Source: a virus. From it: 42,958 nt of DNA. A program made the position numbers and the translations under genes. The notes beneath the pieces were generated by a model. It did no database searches. It was not told the DNA's origin and was given only the letters and a program-made list of their open reading frames with translations. The stretch is taken from positions 1-42,958 of IMG/VR virus record IMGVR_UViG_3300046683_000382; one strand, written 5' to 3'. Positions 8,415 through 17,086 of the stretch are shown here, one piece after another. Numbering within the stretch: the first letter of the stretch is position 1; each line of letters begins with the position of its first letter.

Positions 8415-9043
8415 TGGGCCAAACCGGCGGTCAGAAAGACGCGGGCAAGATCGCCGCCCAACAGGCGCAGGAAGAGACAGCCCTGTACAACATGGCAGAG
8501 CCCTCGATCCTGGCTTCGCTTTCGGGATTCGTTCAGGACTTGGGTGCCCCGGGCTCCGAACCCGCGTCGATCACCAGCGCGTTCAAGGAAATCCGAAGCG
8601 ACACCAACAAGGCTTACGCTGGCGCGGCCAAATCCTCCACCGCCACGGTCGAGCAGATCGCCAAGCAGGGCGGTAGCCGCATGGACCCCGGCGCCACGAA
8701 ATCCGCCAGCGATGAAATCCTCTTCTCGCTGGAGAAGAATCGTCGGGGAACGATGCGCGGCTTGGCGCAGCAGGAGACCGACGCCGCCATGTCGCAGAGG
8801 GATTTTGACCTTTCCTCGATTCTCGGAGTCGGAGAAGGGGGCGTTGGAGGGGCGTTCGGATTCCAGAATGATGCCCTGAACGCCGCTCGCCTGAACACCT
8901 CCAATCCCACGGGCGGCGCGATCTCTGGTGCCGCATCTGGTGCCGCGTTGGGTGCTCCCTATGCCGGTGCCACCTACGGTCTTTCCGTTCTGGCGGGCGC
9001 GCTGATCGGTGGCGGCATCGGCTACTACGCTGGCGGTGGGTAA
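8414..9043 (+). CDS. Probable internal virion protein with glycine-zipper membrane segment
   Basis: The product has 209 residues; its ATG overlaps the previous stop (TGATG) with AAGGAG upstream. It is Ala/Gly/Ser-rich and helical, and it ends in a Gly/Ala-rich hydrophobic stretch (GGAISGAASGAALGAPY, then LSVLAGALIGGGIGYYAG) that looks like a glycine-zipper transmembrane hairpin. Short-tailed phages often encode such a small ejection protein before two larger internal proteins, as in the T7 gp14-gp15-gp16 order, and the next three genes fit that order. The role is inferred from composition and order, not from homology. Confidence 0.55.
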   Translation: MGQTGGQKDAGKIAAQQAQEETALYNMAEPSILASLSGFVQDLGAPGSEPASITSAFKEIRSDTNKAYAGAAKSSTATVEQIAKQGGSRMDPGATKSASDEILFSLEKNRRGTMRGLAQQETDAAMSQRDFDLSSILGVGEGGVGGAFGFQNDALNAARLNTSNPTGGAISGAASGAALGAPYAGATYGLSVLAGALIGGGIGYYAGGG

Positions 9044-9693
9044 TGGGCGGCTCAACCAAACAGTCGCAACAGGCCACCGATCTCAATCGGAAGCTCTCGG
9101 CGCGTCAGTTTCAGACGGGGAGCCGTGCCCTTGGCGGTGGGCTTGAATACGGACTTGGAGAGCTGGCCTTCGACCAATCCGACAACAGGATGGAGCAGGA
9201 TATCGCGGCAAAGGAAACGGACGTCCTGGAAGGAGCCGCGAGCCGTCCGGTCGGTAGCACCCTTCTCGGGGCGACCAGGGATATCGAAAATCGCGAAGCC
9301 GCGAAGGCGATCGGAACATCGTCCGTCGCTGGCCAGAGGGTCACCGACGCGTTGGACGAGATCAACAAGTTGCACTCGACGCTCGCGGGTCACGGTCTCC
9401 GGACCACCGGACTTTCTTCGCAGGCGGGGGCGCTCGGTATTCAGGCTCTCTCCCTGGTTCCGAAGAATCCAAAGCTCTCGGAGGCTCTGGGAGTGGGGGC
9501 TGCCGGTGCGGCGGTTTACGGCGGACTGACGCAGCCCACCACCGCCCCGAACAAGCTCTCGATTGCGCCGCTCTCGGCAACGCAATTCTCCGGCTCTGAT
9601 ATCTCCACGATCGCCCCGAATATTTATACCGACCAGCAAGCGGCGGCGGCGACGTCCGGGGCCGCGTCGGCCTTCAACATGGGGCCGTACTAA
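9043..9693 (+). CDS. Probable internal virion protein
   Basis: The product has 216 residues, with start and stop coupled to both neighbours by TAATG overlaps. It is Ala/Gly/Ser/Gln-rich, with a helical middle (REAAKAIGTSSVAGQRVTDALDEINKL) and a weakly hydrophobic segment (LGVGAAGAAVYGGL). The composition matches the preceding protein and suggests the same ejection or internal-core class. I recognise no catalytic motif. Confidence 0.5.
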   Translation: MGGSTKQSQQATDLNRKLSARQFQTGSRALGGGLEYGLGELAFDQSDNRMEQDIAAKETDVLEGAASRPVGSTLLGATRDIENREAAKAIGTSSVAGQRVTDALDEINKLHSTLAGHGLRTTGLSSQAGALGIQALSLVPKNPKLSEALGVGAAGAAVYGGLTQPTTAPNKLSIAPLSATQFSGSDISTIAPNIYTDQQAAAATSGAASAFNMGPY

Positions 9694-11294
9694 TGCCTGA
9701 CCAGGGATTCTCTCTCGGCGGAATGGTGCAGCCTCCGGCGCAGAACGAGGCGGACGCCTTCCGTCAAGGTGCCAGCGAGGCGATGACCCCGATCATCGAC
9801 TATTTCACCCGTCGCGTGGAGGCCCAAAAGGACGCCGAGGACCAGGCGAAAATCAACGTCACGACGGATAGTCAGACCGGGATGGCCCATCTGGAGAATG
9901 TCCCGATCCCCTACCTCAACAAGATGGTCGAGGCAGCCGGGAAATTCCATCAGATTCAGGACGTTTACGAAAAGCAGATCATGCAGAAAACCGCCGAGAT
10001 CGCCCAAGCGCGTCGGCATCCCTTCGCGAACACGCTCGCGACCATCGCGGGGTCTCTCGCCCACAACGACCCCAACCCCATCACCCGGGGCCTCGGGGAG
10101 GCCGCGATCCGTCTGAACCCGCAGCCCGCGCAGCTTGAGGCGGAGCGCAATCAGCTTCTCGGAGACGAAGCCGGGATCGTCGGCGCGGAGGTTCGCACTT
10201 ACCAGGATATGTCGAAGTTCTACTCGGACTACGCCCGGGAGAACCGGCTGGAGCGCGGCGCCGAACTCGCCCAGAGGAAGGAAGATCGGATCGCGGAGGA
10301 CAACAAGCGCAAGGAGCGCGGGAAATTTATTGCCCAAGGGTACTCCCACGCTACTACCGGAGGGTTCAGCCCCGAAGGATTCGCGATCGAGGGTCGCTCT
10401 CTCGGGATTCCCGAAGGGGACATTAAATCCTACTCGGACGCCCTGATGCAGTCGCAGCAGCAAATCAAGGACGTCCACGATCAGAGGGAACTGCACCGCG
10501 ACGAACGTCTCCAGAAGGGCTATGACGAGAGGGAGAAGATCGCGAGGTTCCAGGCCGAGCAGGCGATGGCCCGACTCGACAAGACTCTCCAGGAGCGCGA
10601 CAAGCTGCGCGATCTCGCCGAGGAAAAACAGGCATCGAAGTTGGGGCAGCAGGAATTCACGAAGGAGATTCCCAAGCTCCAGGCGATGAACGAGGTTGAG
10701 GATTCGATCAACACCCTGCGCGGGCAGTTGAAGAAGATGGGAGATCGAGTTGGGCCAATCATCGGCAGCGTGCGCGGCGTATTTGGTGGCTCATTCCTCT
10801 CCGAGGAAGAGAACAAGATGCGGGCGCAGTTCTTCATCAACCTGAACGCCACCCGCCAACTGATTGACGGTGGCGCGAGGTTCTGGAACCCGACCGAGTA
10901 CAAGAACCTCTCAAACGTCCTTGAGCAGGCGACCAAGAGCGAGAAGGCCAACCTCGGAATCATGGACGCCTTGGACGACTTCAAGCGCCGCGAGCGTCAG
11001 GCCGTCGTGGATAGCAACCCGAACATCGACTGGAAGCCGCCCCAGATGAAGGCTGTTCTCGGTGGCGATGCCCCCGGGGTGCTGGCGAGGCATGACGCCT
11101 TGGTGAAAAAGTACACGGAACCAGATGCCGGTGGTGGTTTCGATACATCCGCCGTCCCGAAGGAACTCCAGGATTCGGTGTTTTTGAAGAAGGCGTCAAC
11201 CATGCCCGACGGAGATTATCCGGTCGAGTGGAAGGGCAAGAAATACAAGAAGGTCACGATCAAGGGAGGTCGCCCCGTTGCCGCAGTCGAGTAA
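9693..11294 (+). CDS. Long coiled-coil internal virion protein
   Basis: The product has 533 residues, coupled to the previous gene by TAATG. Residues from about 230 to 340 are highly charged heptad-like helix (QQIKDVHDQRELHRDERLQ, EKIARFQAEQAMARLDK), indicating a long coiled coil. The C-terminus (DGDYPVEWKGKKYKKVTIKGG) is a short basic beta-like domain. Length, charge and position after two small internal-protein candidates fit the ejected internal proteins of podoviruses. No lysozyme or transglycosylase motif is evident. Confidence 0.55.
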   Translation: MPDQGFSLGGMVQPPAQNEADAFRQGASEAMTPIIDYFTRRVEAQKDAEDQAKINVTTDSQTGMAHLENVPIPYLNKMVEAAGKFHQIQDVYEKQIMQKTAEIAQARRHPFANTLATIAGSLAHNDPNPITRGLGEAAIRLNPQPAQLEAERNQLLGDEAGIVGAEVRTYQDMSKFYSDYARENRLERGAELAQRKEDRIAEDNKRKERGKFIAQGYSHATTGGFSPEGFAIEGRSLGIPEGDIKSYSDALMQSQQQIKDVHDQRELHRDERLQKGYDEREKIARFQAEQAMARLDKTLQERDKLRDLAEEKQASKLGQQEFTKEIPKLQAMNEVEDSINTLRGQLKKMGDRVGPIIGSVRGVFGGSFLSEEENKMRAQFFINLNATRQLIDGGARFWNPTEYKNLSNVLEQATKSEKANLGIMDALDDFKRRERQAVVDSNPNIDWKPPQMKAVLGGDAPGVLARHDALVKKYTEPDAGGGFDTSAVPKELQDSVFLKKASTMPDGDYPVEWKGKKYKKVTIKGGRPVAAVE

Positions 11295-13176
11295 CGAGCC
11301 CGTATTCGGAGAGAAGCTGCCCGAGGGCGGCGATCCCTCCGGTGGCCCGATTTTCGGTGCGCCCATTGCCCAACAGGAGGGTAGGGCGATTGCTGCGACC
11401 AAGCCGTCGGTCATCAAGGGGCTCGCCCGTGGAGCCACGTCGGCACTTCCAGATCAGGCGATGTTCCTGTCTGACGTTCCTATTGTTGCCGGTCTCGCTG
11501 GCGGCGCCCTGGAGGGTGCGCGGCGATTGATCGACAACGTGTTCGATCTCCAGTTCCCGGGCGAGAAGAAGATGACGGCGAAGGAAATTGGTCATTCGAT
11601 GTACACGGAGGCGTGGCATCAGTTGGTCTTTTCCGGGGTTGCCAAAGCCTTCGGTCATGCAGTCGCCGGTATTCGTAACGTGGCGGTTTCGAAGGTCGCG
11701 CAAGCTGGTCAGAGGGCTCTCGAAAACCCAGAGGCGGCAAGGGCTCTTGAGATTGCCGAAACGAAGAAAATTCCATTGTCCCACGCCGAGATCACGCAAG
11801 GGACGATGCCCAAGCTGATCCAGAGAGTCGCGACGTCGCAGCCCCTCTCGAAAGACATTGCCGTTGCCGCAGAGAAGAAAACTACCGACCGCGTGATCTC
11901 TCTCTTGGATGAAATTCGCGCTCCGCTCGGGGCGCTCAAGGAGGGTCAAGCCACCGGGGAAATGGTTCAGGACGTTCTGACAAAGGGGGAAGAGAACTTT
12001 TCCAACGCAGCGAGAACTCTCTACAAAACCAACCGTGACGTGGCTTCCCAAGCCAAAATCACGATCCCTCGCAAAGGCATGATGCCGGTCGTTGACGATA
12101 TCGAAAAGGAAGTCAACGATTTCCAGGAATACTTCCACAAGATCGGCAACCTCGACCCCAGGATGGAAAACGCCATTGAGTCGATCCGTGGAGATATCGC
12201 AGAGGCCAGAAGCGTTGGCCCGACATTTGTCGATAAGAGTGGCAAGCCCCTCATCGAGAAAACTACCGCAAAGAAAACCTCACCTCCAGAAATTCCGTGG
12301 CACATCGCCGACAACTTTCGCCAATGGCTCAACGATGCGATTGACGCCAATATGCCCGGGACGTCTATGGCTGCCGCCAAAAGGATTCAGAAGAGCGTTA
12401 CCGAACTCATGGAGGGCGCGGCCAATAAGGCTGGCGGGGGCGTTCTTTCATCGTGGAAAGAGGCCCGTTCATTCTGGGAGAAGGGCAAGTCTATCTTTGA
12501 GGACAGCCTGTATCGCAGCGTGGTGACGTCCGCCCCGGAGGCGGTGGCAGAGTCAATCGGCCCGAGGGAATCCACAAAGCTGTCCAAGGTTCTTGAGGTC
12601 ATGAGGGACCCGAGAATGAGCGGCGGTATCGAGGGAAGCAAGAAGGCCGAGGATGCGCTTCGTCTCCGGTGGGTGGCCCATCACATCACGGGCGGCGACG
12701 AACCCACAAGAATGTCGATTGACCTGATGCAGGACAATCTGAAGAAAATGACGCCGGAATTCGCGAGGACCATGTTCGGGGGTTCCAAGGAGGCGGAGAC
12801 ATACCTGAAGGACCTCCGGGACATTGCCTTCGTCATGCAGAAGGGCAGGAAGGTCGTCAATCCCGGGATCGCCGGAACGCTCGCGGAGCAGCACACGGCG
12901 TCGATGATGTTCCGCTCGGCAATGTCGATGGCCCTGATGCGCTTCAAGTCGATTCCCTTCATGATCTCGACCCAGATGACGGGGCCGGTTCTCGCGAAAA
13001 TCGCCTTTGATCCCGCCGCCACGAAGCTGCTCTTGGAGGGGGCGTACATGGCCGAGAAAACCCCGTCGAAGGCCGTCAGCCTGATGTTCCGGTCGATTGA
13101 TCTCGTCATGAAAGAGGGGAAGCTCTATCGGCAGTTCCAGGATTCCAAAACGGCAGCGGCAGAACCCAAGGAATGA
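11278..13176 (+). CDS. Large internal virion protein
   Basis: The product has 632 residues. The start is TTG 11278, supported by a strong GGGAGGT Shine-Dalgarno sequence about eight bases upstream, inside the end of the preceding gene. The protein is mainly helical, with a Gly/Ala-rich segment near 45-75 (VPIVAGLAGGALEGARR) and a moderately hydrophobic region near 540-570. No enzymatic motif is visible. It is the longest of the four consecutive internal-protein candidates, and its position before the end of the late unit fits an ejection protein. Confidence 0.5.
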   Translation: MPQSSNEPVFGEKLPEGGDPSGGPIFGAPIAQQEGRAIAATKPSVIKGLARGATSALPDQAMFLSDVPIVAGLAGGALEGARRLIDNVFDLQFPGEKKMTAKEIGHSMYTEAWHQLVFSGVAKAFGHAVAGIRNVAVSKVAQAGQRALENPEAARALEIAETKKIPLSHAEITQGTMPKLIQRVATSQPLSKDIAVAAEKKTTDRVISLLDEIRAPLGALKEGQATGEMVQDVLTKGEENFSNAARTLYKTNRDVASQAKITIPRKGMMPVVDDIEKEVNDFQEYFHKIGNLDPRMENAIESIRGDIAEARSVGPTFVDKSGKPLIEKTTAKKTSPPEIPWHIADNFRQWLNDAIDANMPGTSMAAAKRIQKSVTELMEGAANKAGGGVLSSWKEARSFWEKGKSIFEDSLYRSVVTSAPEAVAESIGPRESTKLSKVLEVMRDPRMSGGIEGSKKAEDALRLRWVAHHITGGDEPTRMSIDLMQDNLKKMTPEFARTMFGGSKEAETYLKDLRDIAFVMQKGRKVVNPGIAGTLAEQHTASMMFRSAMSMALMRFKSIPFMISTQMTGPVLAKIAFDPAATKLLLEGAYMAEKTPSKAVSLMFRSIDLVMKEGKLYRQFQDSKTAAAEPKE

Positions 13177-14495
13177 GCAATTTCCTGCTCGTCTCTCCGT
13201 GCGGCGAATCCCTGATGCTTCTCGAAAACCTTCGGGCCTCCGGGCACAACGTCGTCATGTGGAATCCCCAACCCACCAAGGCGGGCGACGGGATCGTGTT
13301 CAAGACCGACGACCCGGAATCCTTCGCAGGACAGGCCGACGCGATCGTCTTTGACGACAACGGCAAGGGGTACATGGCTGACCGCTGGCGGGAGCGTGGA
13401 CTTCCGGTCTGGTGCGGCGGTACGTTTGCCGAAGCGATCGAGTACGACCGCCTCTACGGGCAGAAGGTCTTTGCCGAGAACGGAATTCCCGTCCCCGAGA
13501 CTTTCGAGGTTTCCTCGATCGGGGACGTGAAATCGGTTCTCAAGGCCGAGTTCTCCAAGAAGGAGAAGGTGGTCATCAAGGTGTCCGGAGAGGGCGGCGC
13601 TGGAACGTCGTTTTCCTTCTGCGCCACCGACTCCGAACAATGCGAGGATCAGGTTTCCCATTGGATTGATGACGGCCTTCTCCCGGGGGCCTGGACCGGC
13701 ATCCTCCAGAGGTTTGTCGAGGGGATCGAGGTCTCCATCGAGGCGTGGTGGAACGGATCAGCCTGGACCTATCCCAACATCACCATCGAGGAAAAGAAGT
13801 TCGCGTCAGGGAATCTCGGTCCCTCCGTCGGGTGTGCGTTCAACACCGTGGCGAGGATTTCGCCGACGTCCCGGCTCTTCCAGATTGCTCTTCAACCTCT
13901 TGGCCAACTCCTGAAGGATCGTGGGTACGTTGGCCAGATCGATACGAACACGATCGTAGATCGCGACGGAATCCCTCACGCGCTCGAATTCACGCCGCGT
14001 CCGGGATACGACGCTACGCCCACGCTCGTTTGGGGCGGGGGTCCCCGTTACGGTGATGCGGTACTTGCCGCCCTCCGTGGGGCAGACGTAGAGGAATTCG
14101 AAGGTGACGTCGCGAGTCGGAAAGGGAAGTACCTGGTTGGAGTCAGGGTCCATATTCCACCTTATCCTTTCGAAAGTAAGTCAGACGATCTCTCCGAGAA
14201 AGTTTACGAGACGGCCTACGGGGTTCCCATTGATGGGTGGGAGTCCGTAAGAGAGGACTTCTACCTCTATGATGCCTGTTACGACGGCGGGCGACTGGTC
14301 TGCGCCGGGACGAGTGGTATCGTTGGTATTGCGATGGGGGCAGGAGATTCCCCGGCTGACGCCGCACGAGCGGCATACCGAATCGCGGAGAAAATCCGGG
14401 TTCCCAACAAGAGCTATCGCGCCATCGACGGCGCAAGACGTGCAAACGATGCGATTCCGGAGCTGGTCGCTCTTGGACTCGTGAAAATCCTGTAA
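13173..14495 (+). CDS. ATP-grasp ligase, PurD (GAR synthetase)-like
   Basis: The product has 440 residues; its ATG overlaps the previous stop (ATGA). The order of elements matches phosphoribosylamine-glycine ligase: an N-terminal pre-ATP-grasp domain (SNFLLVSPCGESLML), the YDRLYGQKVFAENGIPVPE helix, a nucleotide-binding strand (VVIKVSGEGGAGTS), the ILQRFVEGIEVSIEAWWNG strand, and the metal-binding GIPHALEFTPRPGYD region. In that region PurD normally has E-F-N-x-R; here Asn is replaced by Thr. The length matches PurD (about 420-430). No other purine gene is near. The late-operon position, directly after ejection proteins, suggests ligation of an amine to a carboxylate on another substrate, but this is inference. 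Confidence 0.75.
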   Translation: MSNFLLVSPCGESLMLLENLRASGHNVVMWNPQPTKAGDGIVFKTDDPESFAGQADAIVFDDNGKGYMADRWRERGLPVWCGGTFAEAIEYDRLYGQKVFAENGIPVPETFEVSSIGDVKSVLKAEFSKKEKVVIKVSGEGGAGTSFSFCATDSEQCEDQVSHWIDDGLLPGAWTGILQRFVEGIEVSIEAWWNGSAWTYPNITIEEKKFASGNLGPSVGCAFNTVARISPTSRLFQIALQPLGQLLKDRGYVGQIDTNTIVDRDGIPHALEFTPRPGYDATPTLVWGGGPRYGDAVLAALRGADVEEFEGDVASRKGKYLVGVRVHIPPYPFESKSDDLSEKVYETAYGVPIDGWESVREDFYLYDACYDGGRLVCAGTSGIVGIAMGAGDSPADAARAAYRIAEKIRVPNKSYRAIDGARRANDAIPELVALGLVKIL

Positions 14496-14524
14496 GGATG
14501 GCCCGGGGGCCATCCCCCCGGGCC
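14496..14524 (+). terminator. GC-rich hairpin after the late unit
   Basis: Immediately after the stop, GGATGGCC (14496-14503) pairs with GGCCATCC (14508-14515) around CGGG. An alternative, longer pairing joins GGCCCGGGGG (14500-14509) to CCCCCGGGCC (14515-14524). The following bases are GATATAT rather than a T-run, so the terminator call is moderate. It lies where rightward and leftward units converge. Confidence 0.5.
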
Positions 14525-14614
14525 GATATATCAAACCCCACCCGGAACCATCGCGGGAGAGGCTGGCGGGGACTTTCCAAGGTGACCGCCAGTTCTCCCC
14601 AGATGGGGGTGCCA

Positions 14615-14652
14615 CTATTTTGCACCCGTTTTACCACTTGTGCAAATAATAG
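14615..14652 (-). terminator. Hairpin ending the leftward early unit
   Basis: TTTGCAC and GTGCAAA arms, extended by CTATT/AATAG, form a hairpin that begins one base beyond the stop codon of the last leftward gene. It lacks a long U-run. Together with the hairpin at 14496-14524 it fills the convergent gap. The remaining bases 14525-14614 show no gene. Confidence 0.4.
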
Positions 14653-14952
14653 TCAGAATCTCCCCGGGACAAGATCGGCAGCCCACCGGATTCCCCTGTC
14701 GAGTTCCTTGACCCTTTCGGCCATGTGCGGGTGATCCAAGCTCAAGAGCATGGCGACCACCTTCGCCCGGAATTCCTCCCTGCCCTTGGTCTGGTACTCC
14801 CCGCGATCCCATGTCCCCAAGGCTTGAGCGCACGGCGAGCAGATGAAGGTGTTGTCGTTGATCCCTGCGTAAACGTGCTGCTGGAGTTCCTTGTCCGAGC
14901 CGCAGATCAGGCAGCGATTGCAGTAGTGGCAAGCCTTGTTGTCACACGCCAT
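14653..14952 (-). CDS. Small Cys-rich zinc-binding protein
   Basis: The product has 99 residues. N-terminal cysteines (C3, C8, CNRCLIC around 11-17, and CSPC further on) form a probable zinc ribbon or treble clef, followed by a helical charged half. It is the last gene of the leftward early unit and follows its upstream neighbour by three bases, with an AGGAAG upstream of the ATG. The function is unknown. Confidence 0.6.
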   Translation of the reverse strand: MACDNKACHYCNRCLICGSDKELQQHVYAGINDNTFICSPCAQALGTWDRGEYQTKGREEFRAKVVAMLLSLDHPHMAERVKELDRGIRWAADLVPGRF

Positions 14953-14955
14953 CGG

Positions 14956-15483
14956 TTACTTCCTGTCCAGAATCTTCACCACTCCATCGAGCCCGATTCC
15001 GGGCGTCCTGATCTCGTCCTTCTCGGCGTCGGAGAGGAAGGCGGGCCTCTCCGGAGCGCAGCCCGGGGCTTCCGGGATGCCCCTGTTGGCCCGGGCCTCG
15101 ATGTCCTTGAAGATTTCCTGTCCCAAGGACCCGCCCAGAGGGGTGAAGATGGCGTTCTTGGCGTCGTACTCTCCCTGCGGCTGCATCGACATTTCCTTTG
15201 CGTACCACGCGGGATTGGTCTGCTTGACGAACCTCACGAGCATCCCGATCCATTGATCCCGGGAGCCGATGCGCCCCTCCCAATTCTTCGGAGAGTCCAC
15301 GATCCTGTCCCGCTCCAGCTTGGCCATCCGGGAGGGCAGGGACAGGTAGTCCAAGACCTCGATCTTCTCGGTTTTCGAAATGTGCTTGTCGCACCTTCGC
15401 TTCAGAATCCAGGTCTCGGCCAGGTTGTAGGCGGTCACCAGCACCGATCCGATCGCGATTCCGGCGACGATTTCGACGTTCAT
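14956..15483 (-). CDS. Membrane-anchored hypothetical protein
   Basis: The product has 175 residues from ATG 15483, which overlaps the previous stop (TGATG). One N-terminal transmembrane segment (IVAGIAIGSVLVTAYNLAETW) is followed by a basic stretch (KRR) and a soluble charged domain, predicting an inner-membrane anchor with a cytoplasmic C-terminus. I recognise no family. Longer upstream reading in the same frame is the shadow of the preceding gene. Confidence 0.6.
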   Translation of the reverse strand: MNVEIVAGIAIGSVLVTAYNLAETWILKRRCDKHISKTEKIEVLDYLSLPSRMAKLERDRIVDSPKNWEGRIGSRDQWIGMLVRFVKQTNPAWYAKEMSMQPQGEYDAKNAIFTPLGGSLGQEIFKDIEARANRGIPEAPGCAPERPAFLSDAEKDEIRTPGIGLDGVVKILDRK

Positions 15484-15668
15484 CAGTCCTTCAACTTTCT
15501 CCCGCATCGCGGGCAAACGTGTTTCAGGGTGGCCTCCATGTACTTTCTCCGTTGGTACTTGGCCATGTAGTGCTGGCAGGAAAGGCAGAGGTTGATCCTC
15601 CCGAGAGCGGGATGCGCCCCGCATCGGGTACACATACCCTTGCTCTTCCTTTCCTCAAATCTGTTCAT
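15483..15668 (-). CDS. Small double zinc-ribbon protein
   Basis: The product has 61 residues with three CxxC pairs (CTRC, CLSC, CPRC) and a basic linker (YQRRKYME). This resembles short phage zinc-knuckle proteins of the type CTRCGxHPA...CLSC. It probably binds nucleic acid or protein; the target is unknown. It overlaps both neighbours by one to four bases. Confidence 0.65.
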   Translation of the reverse strand: MNRFEERKSKGMCTRCGAHPALGRINLCLSCQHYMAKYQRRKYMEATLKHVCPRCGRKLKD

Positions 15669-15871
15669 CCCTTCCTCTTGACGTCCTGAATGAATCCCTC
15701 CAGGCGGTACGCGAACCGCTTGGTGGCGAAATTGGCGGCCCCGACGTCATCGCCGCAATTCCTGATGATCTGCGTGACCCGGATGAATTCCGGAGTCTTG
15801 AACATGGCGACCAGCGCGGCCTCGATCCGGGAATCGTAGTTCCTTGGCTCGCGCCTTTGGACAGCGGGCAT
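15665..15871 (-). CDS. Hypothetical small helical protein
   Basis: The product has 68 residues, is basic and is predicted helical (SRIEAALVAMFKTPEFIRVTQIIRN). Start and stop overlap the adjoining genes (TGATG, ATGA). I recognise no motif. Its place between a zinc ribbon and a VRR-NUC nuclease suggests a DNA-metabolism accessory, but nothing in the sequence proves it. Confidence 0.55.
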   Translation of the reverse strand: MPAVQRREPRNYDSRIEAALVAMFKTPEFIRVTQIIRNCGDDVGAANFATKRFAYRLEGFIQDVKRKG

Positions 15872-16221
15872 CAGACTTCTCCTTTCATGTATTTCTTCGT
15901 GTCCTCAATGGCCTCCGCGCAGGAGTGGACCAAGGCGTATCCGTATTCATACGCGAGGCGCCTCTGCCACTCGATCTGCTCGGGGGTCTGCCTTCCCCTC
16001 CCGAATTTGAACTCGATGAAGAGGCCGCCATACGGCCCCTTGGGGTGGGCGATGAAGAAGTCGGGAACCCCCTTCTTCATGCCCTCCTTTTTGAAATATC
16101 TCGCCGTGGCGTAGCTACGCTTGGCGGCGTTCGGGATGGAGAAGAAATTCTCCACCCCGATCGTTTTCCCGAACCTCTCCAGGAACGTGTTGAATGCGAC
16201 CTGTTCCCCGTGTTCGCTCAC
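15871..16221 (-). CDS. VRR-NUC domain nuclease
   Basis: The product has 116 residues from GTG 16221, which forms a GTGA overlap with the previous gene and gives the usual N-terminus (SEHGEQVAFNTFLERF). The VRR-NUC fold of the PD-(D/E)XK superfamily is clear: FFSIPNAAKRS, then KKGVPDFFIAHP with Asp54, then GGLFIEFKFG with Glu70 and Lys72, then the QTPEQIEWQRRL helix and GYALVHSCAEAI. Such stand-alone phage proteins act as structure-specific (Holliday junction or flap-type) endonucleases in recombination or replication. It lies in the same unit as ERF and a RecB-like nuclease. Confidence 0.88.
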   Translation of the reverse strand: MSEHGEQVAFNTFLERFGKTIGVENFFSIPNAAKRSYATARYFKKEGMKKGVPDFFIAHPKGPYGGLFIEFKFGRGRQTPEQIEWQRRLAYEYGYALVHSCAEAIEDTKKYMKGEV

Positions 16222-16328
16222 TTCAGAATCCACACCTTCAGCGCCAGAATGAACATCCCCCACATGAAGATGCTCAAGAGGACGACGGCCAGCCCCATGA
16301 TGACGAGCCTCAATCCTTCGTTTTTCAT
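16218..16328 (-). CDS. Small single-pass membrane protein
   Basis: The product has 36 residues from ATG 16328, which overlaps the ERF stop (TGATG). After a short charged N-terminus, nearly the whole chain is one hydrophobic helix (LVIMGLAVVLLSIFMWGM, then ILALKVWILK). The function is unknown; early phage membrane peptides of this size often target host envelope or superinfection functions. The longer open frame upstream reads through the ERF gene and is not used here. Confidence 0.55.
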   Translation of the reverse strand: MKNEGLRLVIMGLAVVLLSIFMWGMFILALKVWILK

Positions 16329-17086
16329 CAGACGTCCTTGCGGAACTCGCACTTGGTAGGATCGCCCTTCTTCTTGGCGCAGTAGAACCGAGCCATGAAC
16401 TTCCCGTCCTTCACCCACGGCGCGGCAAGCTCACCGCATTCGCAGTAGGGAACCCGGAACTGATGACCGGAGTTGGAAGTAAAGAACTGGTCCGATTCCT
16501 CCCCGGGGAGCTTGTCGTCCATCGGGGGGTTCAGCGGCTCCTGTCCCGGCTTCGTCCACGCGCTCTCGGGCTTCGGGTTGGCCGGAGGCCGGGGAGCCAT
16601 GCGCGGCGCCGCCGCCGTGGTCTGCGGACGATCCGTCGAAGCATCGGCCTCCGGGTTGTCCCCGAAGGGGATGCAGAGGAAGTCCCTCCACGCGTACTTG
16701 TACGCCGCCGTACACGCCTTCATGACGGCCTTGTCGCCCTTGTCGGTGCCCGATCCCATCCCTTCGAACATCAGGGTGTCGCGCAGACTCCCGGCGCACC
16801 GGATGATGATCGTGACGTGGACGACAACGACGTCCCCGTGCCACTCCAGAATCTTCCAGCGCGGCGTAACGACAAGCTCCAGCTTCGACAGGCCGTTCTG
16901 GACCTTCTCCAGCACGGCCTCGGCGGACGTGTAGGAGTAGTGATGGAAGTCGTTTTCCGCATCCTTGGGAATCGACCCCACCAGGATCATCAGGGCGTTG
17001 ATCCGGCTCCCGAGATCGGAGGTCGCATCGGCCTCCTTCATGAGTTCCTGCGCTTCAGGAACCCGGGACAATGATTCGCTTTCCAT
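16328..17086 (-). CDS. erf: ERF-family single-strand annealing protein with C-terminal zinc ribbon
   Basis: The product has 252 residues from ATG 17086, with AGGAGG six to eight bases upstream. The ERF core has DFHHYSYTSAEAVLEKVQNGLSKLELVVTP (about 42-74, abridged here) and the signature GMGSGTDKGDKAVMKACTAA leading to YKYAWRDFLCIPFGDNPEAD. A Pro-rich linker follows, and then a Cys-rich end (CECGEL, CAKKKGDPTKC) that looks like a zinc ribbon, which is not part of classical P22 Erf. ERF proteins anneal complementary single strands during phage recombination and circularisation. The adjacent RecB/Cas4-like exonuclease would supply the resected ends. Confidence 0.88.
   Translation of the reverse strand: MESESLSRVPEAQELMKEADATSDLGSRINALMILVGSIPKDAENDFHHYSYTSAEAVLEKVQNGLSKLELVVTPRWKILEWHGDVVVVHVTIIIRCAGSLRDTLMFEGMGSGTDKGDKAVMKACTAAYKYAWRDFLCIPFGDNPEADASTDRPQTTAAAPRMAPRPPANPKPESAWTKPGQEPLNPPMDDKLPGEESDQFFTSNSGHQFRVPYCECGELAAPWVKDGKFMARFYCAKKKGDPTKCEFRKDV

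Noticed and set aside
14525-14614. tRNA or small RNA gene in the convergent gap
   Set aside because: No cloverleaf or paired arms are visible. I found no tRNA elsewhere either, though I could not run a covariance search.
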